64,000 bases of DNA from Methanocorpusculum sp. (GCF_030655665.1 NZ_JAUSPQ010000005.1:17756-81755); one strand, 5' to 3'. Counted from the first letter of the stretch, positions 1 to 9,697 are shown. Translations and numbers: made by a program. The notes: generated by a model not told the origin, from the sequence alone.

Positions 1-188
1 GCGATACCTGCTGCGGCAACTGCGGAGATTTTCCAGAACTCATCTTTGGTAGGTCTGCGGGCAAGTTTCAGAACACGAAGGTATTTTCTGAAAAATTCTG
101 AAACACTTGCTTTCGTAATCACCGGTTTCTTTATCTGAATGGAAGGAAGTGTCTTTTTTTCATCGGTTTTTTTCTCGTTTTTAGCCAT
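1..188 (-). CDS. secE: Preprotein translocase subunit SecE (Sec61 gamma), partial
   Basis: Small tail-anchored subunit of the SecYE translocon in the cytoplasmic membrane. The start (ATG at 188-186) and about 62 codons are visible; the 3' end, with the single membrane helix, lies beyond the left edge. After a Lys/Glu-rich leader the protein has the family core around FFRKYLRVLKLARRPTKDEF, where an amphipathic helix precedes the membrane span. It lies 4 bases downstream of the ftsZ stop. ftsZ-secE followed by nusG/spt5 and ribosomal protein genes is a common archaeal order, which supports the call. It is too short for automatic ORF calling here because it runs off the window. Confidence 0.85.
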   Translation of the reverse strand, partial: MAKNEKKTDEKKTLPSIQIKKPVITKASVSEFFRKYLRVLKLARRPTKDEFWKISAVAAAGI

Positions 189-192
189 GTAT

Positions 193-1509
193 TCACCTCA
201 GGAAGTCAATCTCAAACTTTGAGCGCTGGACCTGACTTGATTGTGATGCCCTAGATATTTGTTCCTGCTTACCATAAATCTGTGGTGACTGGACACCGGT
301 AACGATAAGCATGGTTCGCATGCGGCCTTCCATCTTCGGGTCGATCTGGACACCCCATATGATGCGTGCTGAAGGATCAATTCTTTGATAAACTTCCTGT
401 ACAACACCTTCTGCTTCAACCATCGTCATGTCCGGTCCGCCGATCACGTTGATAAGAGCGGCTGTCGCACCGGTGATGTCGACATCAAGGAGAGGAGAAC
501 GCAGAGCTTTCTTGATAGAATCGATTGCTTTGTCCTCACTGTCGGAGTCGCCGACACCAATCATAGCAATACCGCCCTGTTCCATAACGGTCCGGACATC
601 GGCAAAGTCGAGGTTGACAAGACCGGGGAGCGTGATCAGTTCGGTGATGCCTTTGACGGCACGCATCAAAACCTCGTCAGAGACTTTGAAGGCCTGGGCA
701 AGCGGGAGGCGCGGTACAACTTCAAGGATACGGTCGTTGGGGATTACGATAACCGTATCAGCAACTTCCCGGAGACGCTCAAGACCGATCTCAGCGTTTT
801 CCATTCTGGTAGCACTTTCACTCGTAAAAGGCAGGGTTACTATAGCGATTGTAAGAGCACCGATCTCTTTTGCAATTTTTGCGACGATCGGAGCTGAACC
901 GGTACCGGTACCTCCGCCAAGACCGGCGGTCACGAATACCATATTGCTGCCGGCAAGTGCCTGACGGATCACATCCTCACTTTCGATTGCAGCCTCTTCA
1001 CCACGCTGGGGTATTGCGCCTGCACCGAGACCTTTGGTGGTCTGGCGTCCGATAAGGATACGGCGGCCAACTCTGCCCCGGAGCATGGAGAGGTGCTGGG
1101 CATCGGTGTTCAGTGCGTAGATCTCGGCACCCTCGACTCCTTCCTCATAAACACGGGCAACGGTGTTGGATCCCCCTCCACCGCAGCCGATTACCGTGAT
1201 CTTTGTCCGGAGAGCATCCAGGATCTCATCGAATTCATCATCTTCGTCCGTCGGAGTAGTCTTGGCTACAGAAAAACTATACTGACTTGAGTAGTCAACA
1301 TCGGGCTTTGCCTGCTCTTTTATTACGGGCTGGACCTGAACCGGAGCAGCTGCCTTGGCGGGTTCCGGTGTCTGCGGACGAACTGCGTAGGTTTTTGCAC
1401 CGAGGTCAGCTTCGGTTTCCGCGTCATAAATTGCGGAAACTGGAGTGTCGTCCCGTGCAACATCTTCGAACCGTTTGCGTGATAATGCTTCTTCTACAAT
1501 TGATCTCAT
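193..1509 (-). CDS. ftsZ: Cell division protein FtsZ
   Basis: Tubulin-like GTPase that forms the cytokinetic ring. The GTPase core starts near residue 104 with the glycine-rich GCGGGGSNT, and the tubulin signature [12 protein letters not shown] lies at about residues 196-207. The C-terminal FtsZ domain follows ([12 protein letters not shown]). The protein is 438 aa. Its first ~100 residues are a low-complexity Ala/Pro/Val/Lys segment absent from bacterial FtsZ; archaeal FtsZ paralogs often have shorter N-terminal extensions. The ATG overlaps the dtdA stop by 4 bases, so translational coupling is likely. A later internal start is possible but the overlap favours this one. secE follows at 4 bases. 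Confidence 0.95.
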   Translation of the reverse strand: MRSIVEEALSRKRFEDVARDDTPVSAIYDAETEADLGAKTYAVRPQTPEPAKAAAPVQVQPVIKEQAKPDVDYSSQYSFSVAKTTPTDEDDEFDEILDALRTKITVIGCGGGGSNTVARVYEEGVEGAEIYALNTDAQHLSMLRGRVGRRILIGRQTTKGLGAGAIPQRGEEAAIESEDVIRQALAGSNMVFVTAGLGGGTGTGSAPIVAKIAKEIGALTIAIVTLPFTSESATRMENAEIGLERLREVADTVIVIPNDRILEVVPRLPLAQAFKVSDEVLMRAVKGITELITLPGLVNLDFADVRTVMEQGGIAMIGVGDSDSEDKAIDSIKKALRSPLLDVDITGATAALINVIGGPDMTMVEAEGVVQEVYQRIDPSARIIWGVQIDPKMEGRMRTMLIVTGVQSPQIYGKQEQISRASQSSQVQRSKFEIDFLR

Positions 1510-2837
1510 GAGTAATTCTCCAATCCCGGTATTTTGATGGATGTCTTGACCACTTTTGTGACCATCTCCGGCGTAATTGTTCTGCCGTCGGGAAGGGGCA
1601 CCGGTGTTCCGGCGACAAGTTGCCCATACAACGGACCTGACGGGACCCCGAGCGTGCGCGCGAGTCCAGGGTCGAACTGCCGGCGGGTTATCATGATTTG
1701 ATCACCTTCCACCAAACTATCCTGTGTACGTGTTATTTGTTGAACGGATAAGACTATTAAATCACCTGATACCTTTTGTCGGTTTTTGGCAGAGGTTAAC
1801 AGAGTTGGCATAAGTCTGCCGCCTTTTCCTGTTGTATGAAAAATATTACCTATTTTGTCCAGCTCTGCAAGGAATATCTCCTCAGACCCGAGAAATGCCG
1901 CAGAGAATAGATCCAAAGGGAGAGTGATCACCGAGGGTTTCTCGTCCAGTATCCTCCCATGCGGGAAGATTTTCAGATCCCGAGCCGTAGCTGCGGCCAT
2001 ATCTCTGTATGCGCACCACGTTTCGAATGACATCGAATTGATTTTGTGCAGGTCACCTTCGGTGATCTCTTCCAGATCAAGGTCGGTAAGGACTCCTTCG
2101 AGATGAGACAACTCCTGCTTTGACAGGGCTTTCCGGTCAACATGCGCGGCAGAGACCCCGCCGGATTTTGCGATCATCTGGGAAACCATCTCCTTCGACA
2201 CAGAACCGACATCCCGCGTATGCATTATATGCCCAAACGCCCCCTTCGTCTCGAGACCGATCGCCGTCTGTCTGACCGCATAATGCGTACCCCCAAACCC
2301 GATCAGCGAGAATGACTCCGGCAAAGGATGTGCATAAAGAACGCTTTTTGCCGCAGCCATGCACGCGGAAACATCGTTCCACTCCTTCTCGGTACTCCCT
2401 ACCTCGACAAAAAAGAACGAGACCGGAAAATCCGTCGGGCCATGATGCGTGATCTCGTAGGAGACCCGATATCCCTCCGGAGCGAACTCGGCATGATTCT
2501 GCAGAACCGACTTCATCCAGGCTGGACTCGTCAGACCGAGCTCCCGGTCGCTGCCGCCAAGTCCGGCGATACCGAAGTTTCCTGCCGGATGAACCGTCAG
2601 AACCGGAACCGGGTTTACACTTGAATGACGCGAAACAACAATGATGAGATCCGCGTCAGGGTTCACCGAGGTTTTTTCCGTATGAATGATCCGGCCGGGA
2701 ACGGTCTGAAATGTCACCTCGTTTCCATCGAAAAGAGGGAAACCCCCTTCCGGCGGATTTTTCAGAAGGCTGTCGATAGCCGCCCGGATATTGCGTCCGG
2801 CCGGGTCCGAGTCAGAATTTACTATATCGATGATCAT
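1506..2837 (-). CDS. dtdA: D-aminoacyl-tRNA deacylase (archaeal DTD2/GEK1 type)
   Basis: Hydrolyses D-aminoacyl-tRNAs, preventing D-amino acids from entering protein. The family core occupies roughly residues 1-270 and includes the conserved EITHHGPT motif and a later GGTHYA motif. About 170 residues follow that are absent from the shorter (about 270-280 aa) archaeal homologs. I place the start at ATG 2837, one base after the stop of the upstream membrane gene; the longer frame starting at 2852 would overlap that gene and adds only MGICD. The stop overlaps the ftsZ ATG. The C-terminal extension also occurs, as far as I recall, in other Methanomicrobiales and haloarchaeal DtdA proteins. Confidence 0.88.
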   Translation of the reverse strand: MIIDIVNSDSDPAGRNIRAAIDSLLKNPPEGGFPLFDGNEVTFQTVPGRIIHTEKTSVNPDADLIIVVSRHSSVNPVPVLTVHPAGNFGIAGLGGSDRELGLTSPAWMKSVLQNHAEFAPEGYRVSYEITHHGPTDFPVSFFFVEVGSTEKEWNDVSACMAAAKSVLYAHPLPESFSLIGFGGTHYAVRQTAIGLETKGAFGHIMHTRDVGSVSKEMVSQMIAKSGGVSAAHVDRKALSKQELSHLEGVLTDLDLEEITEGDLHKINSMSFETWCAYRDMAAATARDLKIFPHGRILDEKPSVITLPLDLFSAAFLGSEEIFLAELDKIGNIFHTTGKGGRLMPTLLTSAKNRQKVSGDLIVLSVQQITRTQDSLVEGDQIMITRRQFDPGLARTLGVPSGPLYGQLVAGTPVPLPDGRTITPEMVTKVVKTSIKIPGLENYS

Positions 2838-2838
2838 A

Positions 2839-3681
2839 TCACAAATACCCAATTCCCGTCAGGGAAGAGAAGATCCACAGAATAACGAATATCACCGGGA
2901 TGTGGACAAGATAAATGAAAAGCGTTACCGCACCATTCCCGATCTTTGCAATAACCTCCCCGACCATTCCCGGCTCACGGATGGTAAAACCCCGTTTGCC
3001 TCCCGGATAAAAGACATTCCCCAGACCAACACCCAGAAGAAGCACACCAAACCAGGGGAACAAGGGGAAGTAATCCTGCGTATACATCATGAAATCCTCG
3101 GCATGGATCCCCAGAGGATAGAGCCAGGACGGATCATTGATGTACGGGAAAATAAACGCTCCGATCGCGATGATGATCATCCCGAGAATAATATTCCATT
3201 TTCCATATCTCAGAAGAGGGATCGCAAGAAGCATGGACACCCCTAGCATATGCAGGAAGCCGAATTTAATAAATGCATCACTGCCGAGGAACACCGAAGC
3301 ACCGATCCAGCTTCCGATCGTAATACAGAAACCGAGCGCCAGTAAAAACAGTGCCTTGATAACCAGAGCTCCGTAGTATTCCTTCGTAGTTCTTCCCCGC
3401 ATTCGTTCGTGACGGAGGATCATCGCAATACCGGCAATAAGAACAAAAATTCCCGAACCAAGCATATAGGTATTATAATAGGAAAGGAACTTGGCATCCT
3501 CCACGATTATATGGAATGCGACGAGACATGCAAGAAAATGATAAAACAGCATCCCGAGAATAGCAAGTCCGCGGACAGCGTCGATTTCCCAGTACCGCTC
3601 GCTTTGCGGAGCACCCGGCTCACCAATTCCCCGGACCGTTGTCCCGTTTACCTCCATTTCACCACCCATTCTTCCAGTCAT
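2839..3681 (-). CDS. DUF1624 / heparan-alpha-glucosaminide acetyltransferase-like membrane protein, copy 3
   Basis: Polytopic membrane protein of 280 aa with about seven hydrophobic segments. It opens with the family signature RYWEIDAVRGLAILGMLFYH at residues 29-48; the His falls where this family has its membrane-embedded acceptor. Relatives of the HGSNAT family move acetyl groups from acyl-CoA across a membrane to a glycan; the substrate here is unknown. It is the third of three adjacent paralogs on this strand, 36 bases after copy 2, and it ends one base before dtdA. The PLFPWFG motif before the penultimate helix is shared by all three copies. The exact start (M1, M5 or M9) is uncertain. 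Confidence 0.75.
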   Translation of the reverse strand: MTGRMGGEMEVNGTTVRGIGEPGAPQSERYWEIDAVRGLAILGMLFYHFLACLVAFHIIVEDAKFLSYYNTYMLGSGIFVLIAGIAMILRHERMRGRTTKEYYGALVIKALFLLALGFCITIGSWIGASVFLGSDAFIKFGFLHMLGVSMLLAIPLLRYGKWNIILGMIIIAIGAFIFPYINDPSWLYPLGIHAEDFMMYTQDYFPLFPWFGVLLLGVGLGNVFYPGGKRGFTIREPGMVGEVIAKIGNGAVTLFIYLVHIPVIFVILWIFSSLTGIGYL

Positions 3682-3715
3682 ATTGGTTGTGTATATCTAA
3701 GTAATTTCTGCACAG

Positions 3716-4546
3716 CTAAACATACCCGATCCCGGTTGTCACGCTTAACACCCACAAAATGACAAAGAAGATCGGCATGTGGACAAGATAGATGATGAGC
3801 GTGGTCCTGCCGTATCCCATCTTCGCAAAGAATTTGCCGAGAAAACCTGGCTGTTTCACCGAGAATGATCTGACGCCTTTCGGATAGAAGATGTTGCCGA
3901 GACCTATCCCCAGCAGAATGAACCCGGACCACGGAAAGAGCGGGAAGTAGTCAGGCGTATGGTCCATGAAATCGGCACCGTGGATCCCGAGCGGATAGAG
4001 CCAGCCGGGACCCTGGAGACCCGGGATGATGAACACTCCGATAAGGATGATCAGTATGCCAAAAAGGATGTTCCATTTCCCAAACCTGAGAAACGGGATC
4101 GAGATGAGCATCGAAATACTCAGCATGTGGAGGAACCCGAACTTGATGAAGACATCATCGCTATAGATAACAACGGAGGCAAGCCAGGTCAGTGCCGTGA
4201 TACCCATGGCAATACAAAACAGAAACATGGCTTTTTTCGCGATATCACAGTAGTACGAACCCATAGGCTTTCCAAGCATACGGTTATACCGGAGAACGAG
4301 TGCCACGCCGGCAATGAAAATGAAGGCAGCCGAGACGATCACGATCGGACTGTAATAAAACAGAAACTCGCGAGTCTCCTGCAGGATGTGGAACATCACG
4401 AGAATGGCGAGAAAATGAAAATACAGCATTCCGAAAAGAGCAAGACCCCGGATTGCGTCGATTTCCCAGTAACGCTCACTTTTTTTTGCTAACGGGGGAG
4501 ATCCCGGAGTTACGCACTGCTCTTCGCCGCTCATTGTTTCAGGCAT
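3716..4546 (-). CDS. DUF1624 / heparan-alpha-glucosaminide acetyltransferase-like membrane protein, copy 2
   Basis: 276 aa polytopic membrane protein, closely similar to copies 1 and 3 throughout. It shares the opening motif RYWEIDAIRGLALFGMLYFH, the mid-protein IKFGFLHML and the late PLFPWSG and YLVHMPI motifs. The predicted role is membrane acyl transfer to an envelope glycan or lipid, inferred only from the family. It sits between copies 1 and 3 with gaps of about 40 bases, so all three are probably co-transcribed with dtdA-ftsZ-secE downstream. The start may be M1 or M5 (MSGEEQ); the first ~25 residues are hydrophilic and not conserved. Confidence 0.75.
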   Translation of the reverse strand: MPETMSGEEQCVTPGSPPLAKKSERYWEIDAIRGLALFGMLYFHFLAILVMFHILQETREFLFYYSPIVIVSAAFIFIAGVALVLRYNRMLGKPMGSYYCDIAKKAMFLFCIAMGITALTWLASVVIYSDDVFIKFGFLHMLSISMLISIPFLRFGKWNILFGILIILIGVFIIPGLQGPGWLYPLGIHGADFMDHTPDYFPLFPWSGFILLGIGLGNIFYPKGVRSFSVKQPGFLGKFFAKMGYGRTTLIIYLVHMPIFFVILWVLSVTTGIGYV

Positions 4547-4585
4547 GTATGCGTTCGGCAGGGAAGTAATTTACCCGAATCGTTT

Positions 4586-5380
4586 TCAGATATAACCGAT
4601 CGGAAAGCCGCATAATCCGGAAAGTACGACGATGATAAAAAGGATCGTGCCTATCAACGGGATGTGAATAAGATATATTTGGAGAGGATACTTGCCGATA
4701 AGTGCAAGAACCTGACTGATTTTTCCCGCGGAACGGAGATGATATCTGCGGATCCCGTTTGGATACAGAAGAGCGCCGAGAAAGACCCCAAAAAGCATAA
4801 CGCCGACCCAGGGAAAGACGGGGAAGAAGTCACGCGGATAATAATCCGGCGGCAGGATCCCGAAAACCATCAGCCAGGCAGGTCCTTTGATCGTTTCGAG
4901 AAAGAGACCGAGCAGGAAGAACAATACTGCGGGGATCAGACTCCATTTCCCGAACCGTAAAAACGGGATGCACAGTATCATGGATAGACCCATCATCTGC
5001 AGGAAGTTGAAGTACACGTATCTTCCGTCGTTGATGAACACGAGAACCAACAGAGATGCGACGATGGATACCCCAAGCCCGATCAGCATGATCTCTATCC
5101 CGCGTTTTAGAATGGCCAGGTAGTAGGTCCGACGCGGTTTGTCGAGCATCCGGCCATGACGAAGGATCAGGGAGGTTCCCGATATGATGACGAATACGCT
5201 CGTCCCGAGAGGCAGGTAGATGCCAAGCCGCAGCCAGACATCCACATTGATGATGTGAAAGACGCCGAGAAGAAAAACGGTGTGGAAAAGTATCATCGCG
5301 AGAAGCGAGAAACCGCGTATTGCATCGATCTCCCAGTACCGTTCCTTCACCGGGGCGGGACAGACGTCATCCATGTGCAT
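4586..5380 (-). CDS. DUF1624 / heparan-alpha-glucosaminide acetyltransferase-like membrane protein, copy 1
   Basis: 264 aa, the most divergent and first-transcribed member of the triplet. It begins with a short hydrophilic leader followed by RYWEIDAIRGFSLLAMILFH (residues 14-33), and later has FNFLQMMGLSM and VFPWVG. About seven membrane segments are visible. Divergence among the copies is greatest in the middle loops, suggesting an old duplication with possible differences in substrate. The upstream gap (5381-5450) separates it from cofG on the same strand, so it may begin a transcript or continue from cofG. Confidence 0.72.
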   Translation of the reverse strand: MHMDDVCPAPVKERYWEIDAIRGFSLLAMILFHTVFLLGVFHIINVDVWLRLGIYLPLGTSVFVIISGTSLILRHGRMLDKPRRTYYLAILKRGIEIMLIGLGVSIVASLLVLVFINDGRYVYFNFLQMMGLSMILCIPFLRFGKWSLIPAVLFFLLGLFLETIKGPAWLMVFGILPPDYYPRDFFPVFPWVGVMLFGVFLGALLYPNGIRRYHLRSAGKISQVLALIGKYPLQIYLIHIPLIGTILFIIVVLSGLCGFPIGYI

Positions 5381-5450
5381 TACTATTAGATGGGGAAGAT
5401 AAAGAAGTTCATTGTGGCACGGGACGAACGCCGGCGAAGAGAGAAGAACA

Positions 5451-6416
5451 TCAGTAGATCTTCTTCGCGAGTTCGCTCACGAGCCCGAATAATTCAGGCG
5501 CCACCCAGGCAGGATCGCAGTATTTCTCATAAATGCACAGCCGTTCCTTTACCTCATATCCGCGGGCAATATCCTTCAATGCATCCAGAGCCGGCCAGGG
5601 ATGTTCCGGATTGATGTAATCGATCGTAACGGGCGACACCCCGCCAAGATCCGTCACCCCGAGATCGAGAAGAAGGGAAGCATCCGCAAGATTCGGCGGG
5701 ATCTGGATCGACACGTCTGAGGGCAGGATATCTTTTGCAAGCGTGATGGTATCCGCGATCACCTCGGTCGACGCTCCCGGAAATGACGCCATATCGGTAC
5801 CTTCTTTCGGACAGAAGTTCTGGACGATCACCTCCTGGATGTGCCCGTATTTTTTATGGAGATCACGGATGACTTCGAGAGACTCGATGCGGTCATCCCG
5901 GGTTTCGCCGATTCCGAGAAGAAGTCCGGTCGTGAACGGGATCTTCAGTTTCCCGGCATTTTCCATCATTTCGATCCTGACGACCGGGTCTTTCCCCGGA
6001 CTGTGGGCATGGGCAGGGATCTCGGCGGTCGTTTCAAGCATCAGACCCATACTCGCGTTCACGGGTCGGAGCTCCTCCAGCTCATCATAGGTGAGGATCC
6101 CGGCATTCGTGTGCGGCAGAATCCCCAGCGAGATTGCATATCTGCTCATATCTTTACAGTAGGAAAGGATGTCCGGGTATCCCATACGGGTCATGTATGC
6201 CGCAAAGCCGGCTTCGCGTTCGGGACGTTCGCCGAACGTGAACAGTGCTTCAGTGCAGGAAAATGCCGCCCCGCGGTCGAGCGTGGAGATGACCTCCTCT
6301 TTTGGCATTACGCAGCCTTCGGCCACCGGGGATTTGAACGAGCAGTATCCACAGGCATTTGCACAGACATTGGTCAGTGGAAGAAACACATTGCGGGAAA
6401 ACGTAATGACCGGCAT
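5451..6416 (-). CDS. cofG: 7,8-didemethyl-8-hydroxy-5-deazariboflavin synthase subunit CofG
   Basis: Radical SAM half of FO synthase, which with CofH joins a tyrosine-derived radical to 5-amino-6-ribitylaminouracil to make the deazaflavin core of coenzyme F420. The [4Fe-4S] site is the CX3CX2C motif CANACGYC at residues 17-24. Archaea normally encode CofG and CofH separately, and 321 aa fits a stand-alone CofG. Other family stretches are TFGERPE, HTNAGIL and VQNFCPKEGT. No cofH is seen in this window. The start ATG follows directly after the small membrane ORF at 6418-6603, with 1 base between. Confidence 0.95.
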   Translation of the reverse strand: MPVITFSRNVFLPLTNVCANACGYCSFKSPVAEGCVMPKEEVISTLDRGAAFSCTEALFTFGERPEREAGFAAYMTRMGYPDILSYCKDMSRYAISLGILPHTNAGILTYDELEELRPVNASMGLMLETTAEIPAHAHSPGKDPVVRIEMMENAGKLKIPFTTGLLLGIGETRDDRIESLEVIRDLHKKYGHIQEVIVQNFCPKEGTDMASFPGASTEVIADTITLAKDILPSDVSIQIPPNLADASLLLDLGVTDLGGVSPVTIDYINPEHPWPALDALKDIARGYEVKERLCIYEKYCDPAWVAPELFGLVSELAKKIY

Positions 6417-6417
6417 A

Positions 6418-6603
6418 TCAGACCCCCTCTTTGAGAATACAGCGGCCGATAAAGAGACACAAAAGCGAAAGGATCAGACAGATGCCGGCGATCAGGTAAA
6501 GAACATAGATATTTCCGATAAGCAGTCCCGCGATCGCGGAGATGAATGCCGCAACTAATAAACCTCTTCCCCAGTATTCAAAAAGTATTCTGTAAGACAC
6601 CAC
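6418..6603 (-). CDS. Small membrane protein, unknown
   Basis: 61 aa with two hydrophobic segments (about residues 13-32 and 33-53) joined by a very short turn and a charged C-terminus. It directly precedes cofG (1 base gap) on the same strand and faces the divergent cardiolipin-synthase-like gene, so it sits where a promoter-proximal small gene would be. I do not recognise a family. The support is tight packing and a credible two-helix hairpin topology. It could still be a chance frame. Confidence 0.5.
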   Translation of the reverse strand: MVSYRILFEYWGRGLLVAAFISAIAGLLIGNIYVLYLIAGICLILSLLCLFIGRCILKEGV

Positions 6604-6664
6604 AATAATAGTATCATTCGAGGTGTAGATACATCAACTTTTATCATCCTCTGAGAGCATATTC

Positions 6665-8164
6665 ATGTATCTTATGATCGACCTGCTATCCATCATTTAT
6701 GATGAATTCATGTGGTTTTTGCAGCTGATAATCATCTTACTGGATATCGGGGCCTGTATTACCGTCATCTTCCTGGAAAGACGCAGTCCTCAGGCAGCGT
6801 TGACCTGGATTCTCGTAATGTTTTTCCTGCCGTTTCTGGGATTAGTACTGTACCTGTTCTTCGGCAGACACCTGTACGGTTCCCATATCTTCAGCAAAAA
6901 GACCAAGGCAGATCTGATGCTCGCCAGTCAGGCGGAAGAACAGTTCCGGAAAATCACGGAAAATGCTCTGGAACTTACTCCGAACCTTTCACGGTTCGAC
7001 AGCACGATCGCTCTCCTTCTCAGTCTCGACAACGCGGTCTTAACAAGAAATAATGAGATAACCCTCTACACCGACGGAGAAATGAAGTTTGAAGCCTTCA
7101 AAGAGGCAATTCTTGAGGCAAAACATCACATCCATCTGGAGTATTTCATCATTCGGGATGATGAACTCGGAAATCTGGTCGTTGATCTCCTTACACAGAA
7201 AGCGGCGGAAGGGATCGAAGTCAGAGCGATCTTCGATGCAGCCGGAACGTTTTCCGTGAAAAAAGAGTTCTTTACTCAGCTGAAAAAGGCTGGCGGCGAT
7301 GTGAGGATCTTTTTTCCGCTCAAGATTTCATTTCTCAATACAAGACTGAATTTCAGGAACCACCGAAAAATTCTGGTGGTTGACGGGACAACCGGATTTA
7401 TCGGCGGATTCAATATCGGAGACGAGTATCTGGGGAAAGGGCCGATGGGGTACTGGCGGGACACGCATGTGCGTCTTCACGGAAAAGCCGTCGCGGCACT
7501 GCAGACCAGATTCATCATGGACTGGAATTATGCGGCACAGGATGCCCAGATCTCCGTGGAAGACTGGGAAAGCCCCTATTATCCAAAAGAAGGATTCCGG
7601 GATGTCACCGGGCATTCATATATCCAGATCGCGTCATCCGGACCGGATTCCGCAGAAAAAGCCATCTATTCGGGCTATATGAGCCTGATCGGACATGCAA
7701 AGGAGTCGATCTACATCCAGACCCCGTACTTCATTCCGGATGACCCCATGCTGACCGGACTTCTGCTTGCAGCACGTTCCGGGGTGGATGTCCGAATCAT
7801 GATCCCCTGCAAACCGGATCACCCATTGGTGTACTGGGCAAACCACTCCTATCTCGGAGATCTGCTGGCGGCCGGCGTGCGTGGATACGCCTACAACGAC
7901 GGATTCATCCACAGTAAAGCAGGTGTCTTCGACGGAGTCGCTACAACCATAGGCACAGCCAACTGGGATATCAGGAGTTTCAAACTGAACTTTGAAACGA
8001 ACGCGTTCATCTATGATCTCGAGTTTGGGAAAAAGATGAACCAGATCTTCCTCTCCGAACTGGAAACAAACTGCACGGAGATCACGCTTGAAGAGTACAA
8101 GGAACGGTCGCTGAATGTGAAGATAAAAGAGGGGATCTCACGGTTGTTCTCGCCGATACTCTAA
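6665..8164 (+). CDS. Cardiolipin synthase-like phospholipase D family protein
   Basis: 499 aa membrane enzyme with two N-terminal membrane helices (within about residues 1-62) followed by two PLD domains. The HxK catalytic motifs are visible: NHRKILVVDG with GFIGGFNIGDEY nearby in the first domain, and HSKAGVFDG with GTANWDIRSF in the second. Length and organisation match bacterial cls-type synthases and the archaeal enzymes that exchange head groups to form archaeal cardiolipin analogues (glycerol-bridged archaetidylglycerols). I infer that activity from the family. It is transcribed divergently from the cofG side. The start at 6665 or the ATG three codons later are both possible. Confidence 0.85.
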   Translation: MYLMIDLLSIIYDEFMWFLQLIIILLDIGACITVIFLERRSPQAALTWILVMFFLPFLGLVLYLFFGRHLYGSHIFSKKTKADLMLASQAEEQFRKITENALELTPNLSRFDSTIALLLSLDNAVLTRNNEITLYTDGEMKFEAFKEAILEAKHHIHLEYFIIRDDELGNLVVDLLTQKAAEGIEVRAIFDAAGTFSVKKEFFTQLKKAGGDVRIFFPLKISFLNTRLNFRNHRKILVVDGTTGFIGGFNIGDEYLGKGPMGYWRDTHVRLHGKAVAALQTRFIMDWNYAAQDAQISVEDWESPYYPKEGFRDVTGHSYIQIASSGPDSAEKAIYSGYMSLIGHAKESIYIQTPYFIPDDPMLTGLLLAARSGVDVRIMIPCKPDHPLVYWANHSYLGDLLAAGVRGYAYNDGFIHSKAGVFDGVATTIGTANWDIRSFKLNFETNAFIYDLEFGKKMNQIFLSELETNCTEITLEEYKERSLNVKIKEGISRLFSPIL

Positions 8165-8210
8165 TTTTTTCAATAATCTATTTATAGCGAAGAGGACCAG
8201 TAGAGAATGT

Positions 8211-8774
8211 ATGAAAAAAATCTGGTATGTTCTTGGTACACTCCTTGTGCTGAGCGCCATAACCCTGTCGGCAGGGTGTATCTCAACACCCTCTGATACC
8301 CCGCCCGTGACCACGGTCCCAACCACGACGCCGACACCCGTTCCGACACCTGCGGAAGTCATGCAGGGTCAGGAACTGACCATTACCGATACAGGAAACA
8401 CGATCACGATACGTATCGCTCAGAGAAAGTTTGACAGCGAGGCTGACGATGTGCTGGCAAAAGGATCCTCGGCAAATCCGACACCGGCTCCCGGTCAGCA
8501 TACCATCATGCTGAACATAGCAGAGACCTTTGACGGTGGAGACAGCACAGCTAAAATCGTTGCCCCGTATCATTACGAGATCTATGTAAACGGAATAGGC
8601 TATCCTGCCGTATCTGCCGTCCTGCCCGCAGGATATTCGACGTTCCCCACCACGAACATCCTCAAATATGCAACTGCCGAGGGCTGGCTTACCTATATCA
8701 TTCCGCAGGGCGACGCAAAACTTGCCTACGAAGTAAAAGAAGAACCGCTCGGGTTCATCAGAATAAATTACTGA
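8211..8774 (+). CDS. Predicted secreted lipoprotein, DUF4352-like fold possible
   Basis: 187 aa. It starts with a Lys-Lys signal peptide and a lipobox-like site LSAGC (Cys 23), followed by a Thr/Pro-rich linker typical of archaeal cell-surface lipoproteins. The remaining ~130 residues look like a beta-sandwich: TITDTGNTITIRI, a disordered loop, then strands ending in PLGFIRI. That pattern resembles DUF4352 (telokin-like) surface proteins, but I rate the assignment as weak. It lies alone, 46 bases after the cardiolipin-synthase-like gene, and could be co-transcribed with it. Confidence 0.7.
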   Translation: MKKIWYVLGTLLVLSAITLSAGCISTPSDTPPVTTVPTTTPTPVPTPAEVMQGQELTITDTGNTITIRIAQRKFDSEADDVLAKGSSANPTPAPGQHTIMLNIAETFDGGDSTAKIVAPYHYEIYVNGIGYPAVSAVLPAGYSTFPTTNILKYATAEGWLTYIIPQGDAKLAYEVKEEPLGFIRINY

Positions 8775-8804
8775 TCTTCCACATTTCTTTTTTTAAGACG
8801 TGAC

Positions 8805-9626
8805 TTAGGATCTCATCCGCATCAAGCTCTGCCGTGCATGGATCATCATTGCGGGCGCTGCATACGGAATATAGCCCGGCGTCATGCATACCCCCATCAG
8901 CAGATTCTGCCCCGAAGAGCGGTTCACCCCGCACACACCCGTTTTCCTGCGTCTCACATCCTCCAGAAACTCAAGCGGCGTCTGATTCTCATATCCAAGC
9001 GTCACGGCTCGTCCCACTTCCCAAAGAACGTGAGCATCCGAGCCCCCGGTCATGCACACCGCATTTTTCTGCGCATACCTCTCGGCCCGCATATTCAGCC
9101 GCATCGACATCCCGCTGCAGATCACTTCAAGTCCGTCAAGCTCTCCCGCGACCGAGGAATCGATGACGCCCGCATCGATCCCTTTCATCACGCCTCTCAC
9201 ACTCACCCCGTATCCATACGGATGGGCCGCGATCACAAAACCTCCCGCATTTTTTGCGTCGGTGATGATCTTCTCCGTTGAAATATCCACCGCCATATGC
9301 GGACACTTGCCCCGGTGATCCTGGATCGAGGCGGTATAATACGCGGAAAGATCACGGTACGTATCGAAATATACCAGAACATGCGGACCTTCGAGAGCCG
9401 AAACCTCGATTCCCGGAATGATATTCTCCGAATAATCACGTGCCTCCTTCACCCCGGAGATCACATTATGATCCGTTATCGCGGCGGATAAACCGTTTTT
9501 ATTGAGATATTTAGCCAGTGTCTTTGGTGTTGTCCTCCCGTCTGAAGCGGTCGAATGAACATGCATATCGAATCCTTTATTCTCATTATCCTTTACGAAA
9601 GGGGTATACTGAACACTGTTTTGCAT
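8805..9626 (-). CDS. PHP-domain metal-dependent phosphoesterase
   Basis: 273 aa from the chosen ATG at 9626; the frame is open upstream to 9710 but those residues do not fit the family. Metal-ligand motifs of the PHP (polymerase and histidinol phosphatase) superfamily are clear: DMHVHSTASDGRTTP at the N-terminus, ITDHN, PGIEVSA, the AAHPYG motif, and GGSDAHV near the C-terminus. It probably hydrolyses a phosphoester (nucleotide, oligonucleotide or sugar phosphate); the substrate cannot be read from sequence. It stands alone, convergent with the lipoprotein gene and divergent from the VTC-DUF4956-CotH cluster. Confidence 0.82.
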   Translation of the reverse strand: MQNSVQYTPFVKDNENKGFDMHVHSTASDGRTTPKTLAKYLNKNGLSAAITDHNVISGVKEARDYSENIIPGIEVSALEGPHVLVYFDTYRDLSAYYTASIQDHRGKCPHMAVDISTEKIITDAKNAGGFVIAAHPYGYGVSVRGVMKGIDAGVIDSSVAGELDGLEVICSGMSMRLNMRAERYAQKNAVCMTGGSDAHVLWEVGRAVTLGYENQTPLEFLEDVRRRKTGVCGVNRSSGQNLLMGVCMTPGYIPYAAPAMMIHARQSLMRMRS

Positions 9627-9685
9627 CTGTCTATAATTTATTGGAGCGCGGAGGTCAAAAAGTAATTGGCTGCGGCAATGGTTTG

Positions 9686-9697
9686 ACATAATGTAAT
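9686..9697. promoter_or_regulatory. 12-mer ACATAATGTAAT between divergent genes
   Basis: This AT-rich 12-mer lies between the PHP-domain gene and the VTC gene and recurs exactly at 30794-30805. A related palindromic stretch (ATGTTAATAATGTTTTACAT) follows within 40 bases. It may be an operator or part of a promoter; nothing in the sequence proves binding. Confidence 0.3.
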
